From: Prevotella sp.
GTDB taxonomy: Bacteria; Bacteroidota; Bacteroidia; Bacteroidales; Bacteroidaceae
Assembly (NCBI GenBank): GCA_017509155.1
Contig: JAFWQE010000024.1
Span: forward strand, 1 to 55,249
DNA length: 55,249 nt
Direction: 5' to 3'
Shown here: piece after piece, positions 9,002-16,316 of the stretch
Layout: each line of letters opens with the position of its first letter
Position numbering within the stretch: position 1 is the first letter of the stretch
Notes under the pieces: model-generated
The model's input: the letters and a program-made list of their open reading frames with translations, nothing else
What the model was told of the DNA's origin: nothing
Database searches by the model: none
Program-made: the position numbers and the translations under genes

Positions 9002-9073
9002 ATCCCTACGCCGGCATTACCCGGATCAGGTTCGAGGGTCTAATCTCAGCCTGCCCACGGCAGACACCCCTTA
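9002..9073 (-). promoter_or_regulatory. TPP (THI-element) riboswitch
   Basis: The minus strand carries the conserved THI-box blocks in order: GGGGTGTC, CTGAGATTAGACCCTCGAAC, CTGATCCGGGTAATGCCGGC and GTAGGGA. These are the aptamer segments that bind thiamin pyrophosphate. It lies about 50 nt upstream of the TonB receptor start, so high TPP is expected to shut down the receptor and pnuT. Confidence 0.95.
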
Positions 9074-9096
9074 ACTTACCGTTTGTAAGTCGGGTG

Positions 9097-9127
9097 CAAA
9101 ATTACGGCTTTTTCCCGAAAATACAAA
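9097..9127 (-). promoter_or_regulatory. Promoter of the thiamin uptake operon
   Basis: Minus-strand TTTG (9127-9124), 19 bp, TAATTTTG (9104-9097). The predicted start, near 9090, is just ahead of the riboswitch aptamer, as expected. Confidence 0.75.
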
Positions 9128-9345
9128 GAAAAACGACATAAACTTGCTTTTTGGAGATGGTTTTGCGCCTGGCCGGTCTTGTTGATGCCTATGCCAGATA
9201 CCGCAATCCTGTTGATGCCATCTGCCGCGCCTTTTGTTGAATGCGCCATATAGAAAGGAATCGGAAGAGGTGTTCTCTTGCCTCTCACCACCAAGAGATG
9301 AGCGATGAAGAGACGGCCAGTAAGGCCAAGAACTGCCAGAAATGA

Positions 9346-9540
9346 ACGGCGAAAACGACGTTAGGGAGCAATAAAAGCGGCAGAATGGCGAGACAAATCC
9401 AATGGATTTGTTGAACGAATCCATTGAAATTGTTGAACGAAATCAATGGAATCGTTGAACGAAATCAATGGATTTGTTTCTTGAAAACAGCGGTTCTGTT
9501 TGCTGAAACTGTCAAACTGACGAGTCAAAAACAGCAGAAT
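9346..9540. repeat. Dispersed element with four 22-bp units (copy A)
   Basis: Four consecutive 22-bp units begin at 9396, 9418, 9440 and 9462, each with a CCAATGG-like palindrome and a GTTGAAC block. The flanks (GAACGGCGAAAACGACGTTW before; GAAACTGTCAWAC after) match copy C at 51768-51975. Copy B is at 31674-31761. The rest of the gap (9128-9345 and 9541-9705) shows no credible gene. Confidence 0.85.
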
Positions 9541-9705
9541 ACACTCTTAGGCTTTGGTGTGACTGCAGAGAAATCCTGAAATCTGAATAGAACATTTCGT
9601 CTCATTCGTTGACAAAAAACGTGACAATATAGCAGTTGGCACCTCCGCAACGTCTTGAGAGGAATGAAGATTTGCATTCAGTTACAAATGTATGTTTCCA
9701 TCTGT

Positions 9706-9826
9706 GCGCAGCCATTCCCCTCCCATCTTAGGGGAGGGGTGCAGGGTGGGGTAAAATCTTTCGAGGGCAAGGTCTACGCTCACCCCACCTCTACCCCTCC
9801 CATGAGATGGGAGGGAGTGGCTGCGC
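9706..9826. repeat. About 120-bp GC-rich palindromic element
   Basis: GCGCAGCCATTCCCCTCCCA at 9706 is mirrored by TGGGAGGGAGTGGCTGCGC ending at 9826. Each arm also has its own hairpin (CCCTCCC...GGGAGGGG) followed or preceded by GGGTGGGG/CCCCACC. The same building block recurs at 12119-12228, 29564-29612 and 54979-55017, so it is a dispersed REP-like family. Confidence 0.8.
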
Positions 9827-9896
9827 CAGAAAACAGGTAGACGGTTAACGAGTACAAACGTCGGGCTTATACGATGCCTTCTGATGTATTATTGCC

Positions 9897-9930
9897 AAAA
9901 AAAAAGCGGGACACGTTGTCGTGCCCCGCC
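9897..9930 (-). terminator. Intrinsic terminator of the outer-membrane protein gene
   Basis: On the minus strand GCGGGGCACG-acaa-CGTGTCCCGC forms a 10-bp stem with one mismatch, followed by nine T residues. It lies 27 bp after the stop codon of the gene ending at 9956. Confidence 0.9.
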
Positions 9931-9955
9931 TTTAAGCTGTTATGAACTCCGCTGA

Positions 9956-10504
9956 TTAGAAGTTGTAGTACAGTCCGAATGTCAGGTTGTTGCCATCGAG
10001 GTCGACGCCAACATTGGTGCTGTTGTCGATGCCGTCCTGCTTCGGGCTGAACGAGTCGAAGCCGATGAAGCCGAAGTGAGCCACAAAGCTCAGCTTTTCG
10101 TTCAGGTTCACGGCCACACCGGGCTTCAGACCGAGCTGGAACTCAGTGCCATAGTCCTTAAAGCTGCCAAGACCCACGGTGCCGTCGATGAAGACATTCA
10201 CATACTTGTTCTTTACGCAGGTGTAGCGGGCATACGGGTTCACCTGCAGCAGCTCTGTCTCGACATCCTGTCCGAAACTACCGTGGAGCAGGTCGCAAGC
10301 ACCCTTCTGGTAACCCACGGCAACACCAATCGACCAGTCGTCGTTGAGCGTGTAACCGAAGTCGGGCACGAACTTATAGACGGTCTCTGCGTCAGCATTG
10401 CCGTTCTTCACGCTGGCCACACCAACGCTACCACCAAGATACCACTGTGCATTTGCTGTGATTGCGCTCAGGGCAATCACCATTGTCATCAGAATCTTTT
10501 TCAT
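9956..10504 (-). CDS. Small outer-membrane beta-barrel protein
   Basis: A 182-residue protein with a clear signal peptide (MKKILMTMVIALSAITANAQ). The mature part has alternating amphipathic strands (WYLGGSVGVASVK, DWSIGVAVGYQKG, YVNVFIDGTVGLGSF) and ends in LTFGLYYNF, typical of the OmpA-like/porin-like barrels of Bacteroidota with about eight strands. Function beyond outer-membrane placement cannot be read from the sequence. Monocistronic: TACTTTTG on the minus strand upstream and a strong terminator downstream. Confidence 0.85.
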   Translation of the reverse strand: MKKILMTMVIALSAITANAQWYLGGSVGVASVKNGNADAETVYKFVPDFGYTLNDDWSIGVAVGYQKGACDLLHGSFGQDVETELLQVNPYARYTCVKNKYVNVFIDGTVGLGSFKDYGTEFQLGLKPGVAVNLNEKLSFVAHFGFIGFDSFSPKQDGIDNSTNVGVDLDGNNLTFGLYYNF

Positions 10505-10580
10505 CTTTCTTCTGTTTTTTTATTTGTTAAACATTACACCTTATTATATATAAACAGGTGTGTTATCCTTAAATCGCTGG

Positions 10581-10588
10581 CAAAAGTA
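10581..10588 (-). promoter_or_regulatory. -7 element upstream of the outer-membrane protein gene
   Basis: Minus-strand TACTTTTG, a match to TAnnTTTG, giving a leader of about 70 nt. No good -33 TTTG is visible at the usual distance. Confidence 0.5.
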
Positions 10589-10754
10589 CAAATAAAACCA
10601 TTCTCGGTAAGTGTTTTTCCTTGAAAAAGATGCTTTGGCGGCGTCTGTTTGATGTAGGTCAATTTGTTGGTAATGCAATGGCAGCTCGACAATATCCACT
10701 CTTTCTTCCTGATAAAGAGATTCTTCGTTGGTGACACAATAAAACGGCAGCCTG

Positions 10755-11444
10755 ATGTTGGTGGTGTTCATAGCCACAGTCTTGGTGTGCACATCTTGTC
10801 GCGATGACGATGACGATGAAAACACTCCTCCTGTTCCCGTTTCTGCTAATTCCTCTTGTCCCGATGTGAACCACCCACACATGATCGACCTTGGACTGCC
10901 CAGCAACACCAAGTGGTCTTGCTGCAATGTGGGTGCCACGGCTCCCGAACTCGCTGGCAGCTACTATGCCTGGGGCGAGACCGTTGAGAAGGATGTCTAT
11001 GCGGATGCCAACTATATCGATTACGACAAGACGACGAAACAGTTTATCACAAAAACTTCCGATATTGCTGGCGAATGGAATGATGCCGCCACAGCTAACT
11101 GGGGCGAACCGTGGCGGATGCCTACGCGTTCACAATGTCAGGAACTGATTGATAAATGCACGTCAGAGTGGGTCGTTGAGAACTCCGTGTACGGTCGCAA
11201 GTTTACTGGGAGTAACGGCAATTCAATCTTCTTTCCTGCCGCAGGATGGCGCGATTTTAGTGGTCTGATTGGTACTTCGCGCGGTGGTTACTTATCATCG
11301 ACACTCGAAAGTTACCAAGGTGTATGGGGCTTGTACATCAGTAAACAGTGGGCACAAATGGGCGGCAACTGGCGCTCCTACGGCTATACCATTCGTCCCG
11401 TCGCAACACCGTCCAATGGGGTAGTGGAATATACTTGGTTCTAA
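10755..11444 (+). CDS. Lipoprotein with FISUMP-like domain
   Basis: A 229-residue protein. The N-terminus (MLVVFIATVLVCTSC) ends in a lipobox-like TSC but lacks the usual basic residues; an in-frame TAA at 10740 rules out a longer start, so the signal may be weak or its original start lost. Residues about 40-225 follow the Bacteroidota/Fibrobacter paralogous pattern: IDLGLPSNTKWSCCNVGATA, YYAWGE, WGEPWRMPTRSQCQELI, FFPAAGWRD, GYLSST, YTIRPV. Such proteins are surface lipoproteins of unknown function, often present as many paralogues. No clear promoter was found. Confidence 0.8.
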   Translation: MLVVFIATVLVCTSCRDDDDDENTPPVPVSANSSCPDVNHPHMIDLGLPSNTKWSCCNVGATAPELAGSYYAWGETVEKDVYADANYIDYDKTTKQFITKTSDIAGEWNDAATANWGEPWRMPTRSQCQELIDKCTSEWVVENSVYGRKFTGSNGNSIFFPAAGWRDFSGLIGTSRGGYLSSTLESYQGVWGLYISKQWAQMGGNWRSYGYTIRPVATPSNGVVEYTWF

Positions 11445-11479
11445 CGCGGGTGTCAGGAAGGCATTCAAGAATACTCTTA

Positions 11480-11558
11480 TCACGAATTTGAGAATTATAG
11501 AATTTGTCTGTGCATGAAATACCCTCGCGAGCCAATTCTATAATTCTCAAATTCGTGA
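11480..11558. repeat. Long perfect hairpin, copy 1
   Basis: Bases 11480-11504 and 11534-11558 are perfect 25-bp inverted copies with a 29-nt loop. The loop shares TGCATGAAATACCCTC with the neighbouring copy at 11611-11691. Confidence 0.95.
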
Positions 11559-11610
11559 AGGATAAAACCACAAATCCGTGATTTGTTCTTATCAGCCGTG
11601 ATTGTGACTT

Positions 11611-11691
11611 ATCACGAATTAGAGAATTAAAGAATTGGTCCTTGCATGAAATACCCTCTCAAGCCAATTCTTTAATTCTCAAATTCGTGAT
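11611..11691. repeat. Long hairpin, copy 2
   Basis: Bases 11611-11638 and 11664-11691 pair over 28 bp with one mismatch around a 25-nt loop. Stem ends (ATCACGAATT...) and the loop motif TGCATGAAATACCCTC match copy 1; the middle of the stem has changed on both sides together (ATTATAG versus ATTAAAG), so pairing is kept. The element sits between the convergent 10755 and 11715 genes and could end both transcripts. Confidence 0.95.
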
Positions 11692-11714
11692 AATCAAAAA
11701 CCGCAAGTCCGTGA

Positions 11715-12062
11715 TTATTCCTTGCAGTCGTCTCCTCCTTTGCAGCCGGCATCGTGCTTCTTCTCCTTGCCGGGTTCGGGCTTCATCTTCCCGGCGGTGA
11801 AGCCGATGGCCACGATGGCGCGCTGGATGTCCTTCTTCGATGTCAGTTTCGTGTCGAACGTCACCACCATCTCCTTCGATACTTCGTCCCACTGAGCCGT
11901 CTGCACGCCCTGCACGCCTTTGGCGGCAGCCTCGATGCGCTGACCACAACGGGCGCAGCGACCATTCACGTTGAACTTTGCAGTCTTCACCTTCGCCATC
12001 GTCGGCAGGGCCATCGTGGCCAGCAACAGTCCGGCCACAGCGATTTTCATGTTTCTCTTCAT
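11715..12062 (-). CDS. Periplasmic heavy-metal-associated (HMA/MerP-like) protein
   Basis: A 115-residue protein with signal peptide (1-23) and one HMA domain (about 26-95). Cys36 and Cys39 (GRCARCGQRIE) form the CxxC metal site, followed by the usual betaalphabeta pattern (VTFDTKLTSKKDIQRAIVAIGF). The tail is Lys/Glu-rich with two more cysteines (Cys107, Cys113) that could add a metal site. Such proteins bind Cu(I) or Hg(II); no metal pump or regulator is adjacent, so the metal is unknown. Confidence 0.85.
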   Translation of the reverse strand: MKRNMKIAVAGLLLATMALPTMAKVKTAKFNVNGRCARCGQRIEAAAKGVQGVQTAQWDEVSKEMVVTFDTKLTSKKDIQRAIVAIGFTAGKMKPEPGKEKKHDAGCKGGDDCKE

Positions 12063-12118
12063 TTTTGCTTACGTTTTGGATGTTAAATGATAAGGTCTTC
12101 TAAATAACTAAGTTACAG

Positions 12119-12228
12119 CCCTCAACCCCAGTACCATTCCCTTGAAGAGAGGAAATCGCCCTGCGGCTTGGTTTTCCGGCGGTAGCCACTCCCCTCCCTT
12201 CAAGGGGAGGGGTCAGGGGTGGGGTCTG
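12119..12228. repeat. GC-rich palindromic element (REP-like)
   Basis: CTCCCCTCCCTTCAAGGGGA and the following GGGGTGGGGT (12188-12225) match the element at 9706-9826. The preceding CTCAACCCCAGTACCATTCC (12121-12140) is a decayed inverted partner. It lies upstream of the HMA gene, between it and its likely promoter at 12277-12284 (minus-strand TAACTTTG), so it would be in that leader. Confidence 0.7.
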
Positions 12229-12276
12229 TATCTGTTACTATTCATGTTTGCTTGCGCAATGACGAATAGTCGGATG

Positions 12277-12284
12277 CAAAGTTA
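12277..12284 (-). promoter_or_regulatory. -7 element of the HMA protein gene
   Basis: Minus-strand TAACTTTG, with a TTTG 17 bp further upstream (12305-12302), slightly short of the usual spacing. The leader would be about 210 nt and contains the REP-like element. Confidence 0.45.
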
Positions 12285-12458
12285 CGAAGTTTTCTCCACA
12301 ACAAAGAAAAACTCCGCCGTTTTTAAGAAAAAACCTCTTGAGTTGGTTGTTTTTTTTCTTTAAAGAACGAGAAATGTCGATGATTCCATGTGTTTTTGCA
12401 TCCCGCGTGTCTCGAAACAAATGCCTTCTGATGACGGGACATTTTTTTGTTCTTTTCC

Positions 12459-12489
12459 TTTGTCATTTCAAGAATAATCACTATCTTTG
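12459..12489 (+). promoter_or_regulatory. Promoter of the structured leader RNA
   Basis: TTTG (12459-12462), 19 bp, TATCTTTG (12482-12489): a full match to the Bacteroidota pattern. Predicted start near 12496, 350 nt before the first credible gene. Confidence 0.75.
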
Positions 12490-12495
12490 CACCGA

Positions 12496-12800
12496 CTCGA
12501 TGTAGCCCAGTGGGGCTCGCAGGTCAGTTTTCGTTGGAAAAAGGACGTTACGAACGTTATCTTTTGTGTGTGAATCTCGCAAATTCAATGTACCGAAAGA
12601 GACGCAACCGAACGTCCGCGTTGGGATTATTATACCCCGTCAACACCTTATTTATATAATAGGTGTGGCCATTAATGTATAATAATATTGGCGTGGGCTA
12701 ACTCGAGTTGCTTATCCTGGTACAAGGCAATGCGAGAGCCCACACACGGGATAAGCGAGTAGTAGAGACTCCCACGTCTTTCGCGTTTATACAGCCGCGA
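12496..12800 (+). ncRNA. Candidate structured RNA with H-type pseudoknot
   Basis: About 300 nt without a credible ORF after a strong promoter. Visible pairings: AGCCC/GGGCT (12504-12517); GGACGTT (12543-12549) with AACGTCC (12611-12617); ATTATTATAC (12626-12635) with GTATAATAAT (12677-12686), enclosing CACCT/AGGTG (12644-12665); GTGGGCT (12693-12699) with AGCCCAC (12737-12743). GCTTATCC (12710-12717), inside that last loop, pairs with GGATAAGC (12749-12756) outside it, extended by ACTC/GAGT. CGTGGG can instead pair with CCCACG (12771-12776). No terminator follows, so it may be a cis-acting leader of the 12850 operon or a processed RNA. I do not recognise the family. The rest of the gap (12229-12458) shows nothing beyond the HMA promoter. 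Confidence 0.5.
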
Positions 12801-12849
12801 CCTTATTACTAACCGCCGACTCCGGGTGTCTATAGGCATAAATTCCTTT

Positions 12850-13254
12850 ATGCGTATGTTATATGAACGTGAAAAGTCAGAACCTGAACAAAATCCTCTG
12901 TTCACAAAGGATAAGGAGGGTATCAAAAGATTGATTCAAACCAAGCTTAGCACTCTTATCTCTGAAGACAACTGTAACTGCATAAATGGGGCAGATATCG
13001 TTAAGGACAATGTTGGCGAAAAGGATTATCATATTGTCATAGATAGCATTGTTATTTCTGAGATTTTAGACCTTCAGCAGGAGGGAGAAAAGTGCATCGC
13101 GACAGGTACTCTTAAGGCAGATTACAAGAACGAAGATGGTAATGTTTTTCTGGAAAAAACCAGAAGATACTCGGCTGACATCATCATAGAAGAAAATGAG
13201 AATCATGAGGCAGAGATATCGAAAATAGTCAAATTCGTAATATTCTCATCGTGA
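12850..13254 (+). CDS. Small protein of unknown function
   Basis: A 134-residue soluble, acidic protein if it starts at the ATG at 12850; another ATG at 12856 is possible, and a GTG at 12826 would add eight residues. No signal peptide or membrane segment. It has a helical, charged N-terminus and beta-rich segments (YHIVIDSIVISEILDLQQ, CIATGTLKADYKN). It resembles no family I know. It is markedly more AT-rich than the window's housekeeping genes, which fits horizontal gain. It is followed after 31 bp by another small gene and then two secreted proteins; the spacing suggests one operon under the promoter at 12459. Confidence 0.6.
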   Translation: MRMLYEREKSEPEQNPLFTKDKEGIKRLIQTKLSTLISEDNCNCINGADIVKDNVGEKDYHIVIDSIVISEILDLQQEGEKCIATGTLKADYKNEDGNVFLEKTRRYSADIIIEENENHEAEISKIVKFVIFSS

Positions 13255-13285
13255 TAGAGTTTCATAATTAAATAGTTTAGTAGAG

Positions 13286-13549
13286 ATGGAAAACAACAAC
13301 TATCCAATAGTAGAATTTCAAATTGGTGATATTCATGCCGCTATTGAATATCCAAGAGAATTTAGTAATAATCTAATGGGAGAAGAAGATCCGTTAGCGT
13401 ATTATTTAAATTGTATTCTATCAGATACGGCGAAGAAGCAGCTAAAGAACATTAAAGTCTTCAATAAAAAAGGGGAACTTCTTTGTGAAACAAACGATAT
13501 AAAAACAATAGGTAGTCTCCTTGAACCTTCTAAGAATCATAAGTTATGA
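13286..13549 (+). CDS. Small protein translationally coupled to the dockerin protein
   Basis: An 87-residue cytosolic protein (MENNNYPIVEFQIGDIHAAI...) with no recognised domain. Its stop codon overlaps the start of the next gene as ATGA (13546-13549), strong evidence for translational coupling. A cytosolic protein coupled to an exported LRR/dockerin protein is unusual and could suggest a chaperone or regulator, but nothing in the sequence proves this. AT-rich like its upstream neighbour. Confidence 0.65.
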   Translation: MENNNYPIVEFQIGDIHAAIEYPREFSNNLMGEEDPLAYYLNCILSDTAKKQLKNIKVFNKKGELLCETNDIKTIGSLLEPSKNHKL

Positions 13550-16272
13550 AATACTTGCATTTAAGAACAATCTTTTTCATACTTTCCCTATGTTTAAGTA
13601 TGAACGCGATGGCCGACACCGAGATAACCGTAAACGGTGTGAAATACTCTCTTTACGGAAAAGAGGCGAGCGTTACGGGATACGATGCAGCAACACTGCC
13701 TGCCAATGTTACGATACCCAACACAGTGTACTATAATGGGCAGTTGTTTAATGTGACAAAGATAACTAACGAAGCTTTTAAAGACTGCTCAATCATTCAA
13801 TCGTTAGTGACATCAGAGAATTTAAAACTTTTAGATAATCGTTGTTTTGAAAACTGTTCAAATTTACAGACAATTACTCTGAAGGGCGTTACCCTGATCT
13901 ACAACGAGTGTTTTTATAGATGTGTATCATTATCCACAGCAAACCTTGGTAATAATGTGGAAATTATAGCTGACTATGCATTCTATGGCTCTGCACTAAA
14001 ATACATTGTAATCCCAGCGACCTGTACTACTTTAAATTCTTTCACTTTTATAGGATGCAGCATGCTCCAGTCTATCATTTATTTGGGAACTGGCGATGTT
14101 GAATGTGGATCCCATGTTAACATCTATAGCCCTTCGAACATGGTGACTTGGAGCAACAACAATTTCACGTATAATGGGAAAAGGCCAACGGTGTCATATA
14201 CTAACAACCTACCCAATGGTTTCTATGTGTCTTCCTATACCACACCAATACTTGAAAAGGATGCAGGAGAGTACACAAAGAATGTGCCGTTTACGTTCCG
14301 CAACAACGACATGTCATTCACGGTTGACATTCCCTACAACTATGTCATCAACAAGGTTCCGCTGACGGTGACAGTGTTGAACTGTCAACGCAGCTATGGT
14401 GACAGCAATCCGCAGTTCACAGCCGCTTATACGGGATTCGTGAACAATGAGAGTACCAGCGTACTCACATCAACGGGAACCTACAGCTGTTCGGCTACCG
14501 AGAAAAGCAACGTGGGCACCTATCCGATCACGCTGTCAGGGGTGGATGCCAAGAACTACACTATAACCATAACCCCCGGAACGCTAACCGTCAACAAAGC
14601 CTCCCTGTCTGCCAGGCCCAATGATGCCGAACGAACCTACGGCGCAAACAATCCGTCGTTCACAATCAGTTATACTGGTCTGAAGAATAATGAAAGTGTA
14701 CCTGTCTGGCTTTCGACTCCTTCCGTAGAAACGAACGCCACGAAGTACAGCGAAGTGGGAGAATACCCCATTACCATAGTTGGCGGCGAACCGAAGAACT
14801 ACACGATGACTACTTCGCAAGGAGTGCTGACCATTAACAAGGCTGAGCTGACCATTACGGCGAATAACCAGACACGCTTGTACTTTGAGGACAATCCTAC
14901 GTTAACCTATCAATGCAGCGGCTTCGTGAATGGCGAAACAGAAAGCGAACTGACAGTTTTGCCTACCGTAACAACAAACGCCACAAAGGAGAGCGATGCT
15001 GGTTCTTACACTATTACTGCAAAGAACGCTTCTGCAAAAAATTATCGCATCAGCTACATGAGCGGAATGCTGACCATTGGAAAACGGACATTGACCGTCT
15101 CAACCGACAATTACACCCGCACCTACAAAGAAGTTAACCCCTCGTTTATACTTCACTATTCGGGATTTGTGAACGATGAAAACGAAAGTGTACTACTCAT
15201 TAAGCCCACTGCTAATACAACAGCAACAATCGATTCAAATGTAGGAACATATAACATTACGGTGAGTGGTGGTGCCGCAACTAACTACGACTTTCGCTAC
15301 TATGGTGGAACATTGACCATTGAGAAAGCCTATCAGACTATTTCGTGGGATCAAGACTTCACCGACATCGAACGTTATGAACAGGTTGAGCTCACGGCCA
15401 CCGCTTCGTCGGGACTGGCAGTAAGCTATGTCGTAGGAAACACGTCTATCTGCTCTGTTGTCAGCGTGGGAAACAAACGCTATCTGGACTGCTTTGGCGA
15501 AGGAGAGACTACCATCTATGCCATACAAAACGGAAACAGCAACTATTGGCCAACAACTAAGGTTTATAAGGCTGTGAAGATTAAGTCAAGTTCTCCCATC
15601 TACGACCCCTATAACCAGCTCACCATGACGACAGACATGAAACTGGCAAACGGAGGACGCGTGTGGGTTCCCATTGGTATGAAAAATGAAAAGACGATTG
15701 TTTCACTGCAATTTGAGTTGGAACTGCCCGATGGCATTTCGGTGGCCACCGACTCGCAAGGCAACTATCAAGCAAGGATGACCGGTCGAGCCAATGGCCA
15801 TACGGTGTCAGTGTCGAAGTTGATAAACGGTAACTATCAGTTCGTTATCATGGCTATTCCTACGGCTCCTCTTAGTGGTAATGAAGGTGCTGTAATGGAG
15901 GTGTTGCTTACTGCAAGTAAAACAATCGCAGCCAATACCTACGAACTTTGGTTGAAGAACATAGAATTTACTGCACAAGACGGCAATAGTCTAAATGCGG
16001 TGAAACCTGCTGATTTTAAATCTGAAATGACTGTCATTACCGTCACATTGGGCGATGTGAATGGCGATGGATACATCACCGTGACCGATGCAACGGCAGT
16101 AGTGAGTCACATCTTACAAGAGACTCCAGTGGAGTTTATCGAACAAGCTGCCGACGTGAACCATGACGGGAAAATTAGCGTTACGGATGCTGCCGCCATT
16201 GTGAGGATAATCCTTGACGGAGGCCAGCAGGGCGCAAAACATAGTTCATCGGATTGGCTTGATCCTCAATAA
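13546..16272 (+). CDS. Secreted BspA-like LRR / MBG repeat protein with dockerin
   Basis: A 908-residue secreted protein. Signal peptide 1-23. Residues about 25-200 are BspA-type leucine-rich repeats (ITNEAFKDCSIIQSL, LLDNRCFENCSNLQTI). About 265-600 are four MBG-like repeats of about 80 residues, each with RxYxxxNPxFTxxYxGFVNxE and a closing GxLTI. A linker domain follows (about 600-690), then a beta-sandwich about 690-825 (VWVPIGMKNEKTIVSLQFEL) resembling cohesin-like folds. The last 75 residues hold a type I dockerin-like pair: DVNGDGYITVTD (837-848) and DVNHDGKISVTD (870-881), both with Ca2+ ligand spacing. It lacks the C-terminal tail shared by other secreted proteins here. Likely a surface adhesin or part of a protein complex. 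Confidence 0.85.
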   Translation: MKYLHLRTIFFILSLCLSMNAMADTEITVNGVKYSLYGKEASVTGYDAATLPANVTIPNTVYYNGQLFNVTKITNEAFKDCSIIQSLVTSENLKLLDNRCFENCSNLQTITLKGVTLIYNECFYRCVSLSTANLGNNVEIIADYAFYGSALKYIVIPATCTTLNSFTFIGCSMLQSIIYLGTGDVECGSHVNIYSPSNMVTWSNNNFTYNGKRPTVSYTNNLPNGFYVSSYTTPILEKDAGEYTKNVPFTFRNNDMSFTVDIPYNYVINKVPLTVTVLNCQRSYGDSNPQFTAAYTGFVNNESTSVLTSTGTYSCSATEKSNVGTYPITLSGVDAKNYTITITPGTLTVNKASLSARPNDAERTYGANNPSFTISYTGLKNNESVPVWLSTPSVETNATKYSEVGEYPITIVGGEPKNYTMTTSQGVLTINKAELTITANNQTRLYFEDNPTLTYQCSGFVNGETESELTVLPTVTTNATKESDAGSYTITAKNASAKNYRISYMSGMLTIGKRTLTVSTDNYTRTYKEVNPSFILHYSGFVNDENESVLLIKPTANTTATIDSNVGTYNITVSGGAATNYDFRYYGGTLTIEKAYQTISWDQDFTDIERYEQVELTATASSGLAVSYVVGNTSICSVVSVGNKRYLDCFGEGETTIYAIQNGNSNYWPTTKVYKAVKIKSSSPIYDPYNQLTMTTDMKLANGGRVWVPIGMKNEKTIVSLQFELELPDGISVATDSQGNYQARMTGRANGHTVSVSKLINGNYQFVIMAIPTAPLSGNEGAVMEVLLTASKTIAANTYELWLKNIEFTAQDGNSLNAVKPADFKSEMTVITVTLGDVNGDGYITVTDATAVVSHILQETPVEFIEQAADVNHDGKISVTDAAAIVRIILDGGQQGAKHSSSDWLDPQ

Positions 16273-16316
16273 GAGACAGCAAACACTTATTTCTCACGCA
16301 TAAAATAGAAAAAGAT

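Noticed and set aside
10544-10939. 131-codon minus-strand open frame
   Set aside because: Overlaps the 5' end of the FISUMP-like gene on the other strand; the part upstream (10619-10750) reads a little protein-like but has no match I know.
12447-12659. 70-codon open frame in the structured leader
   Set aside because: Starts upstream of the predicted transcript start and crosses several stems; low-complexity translation.
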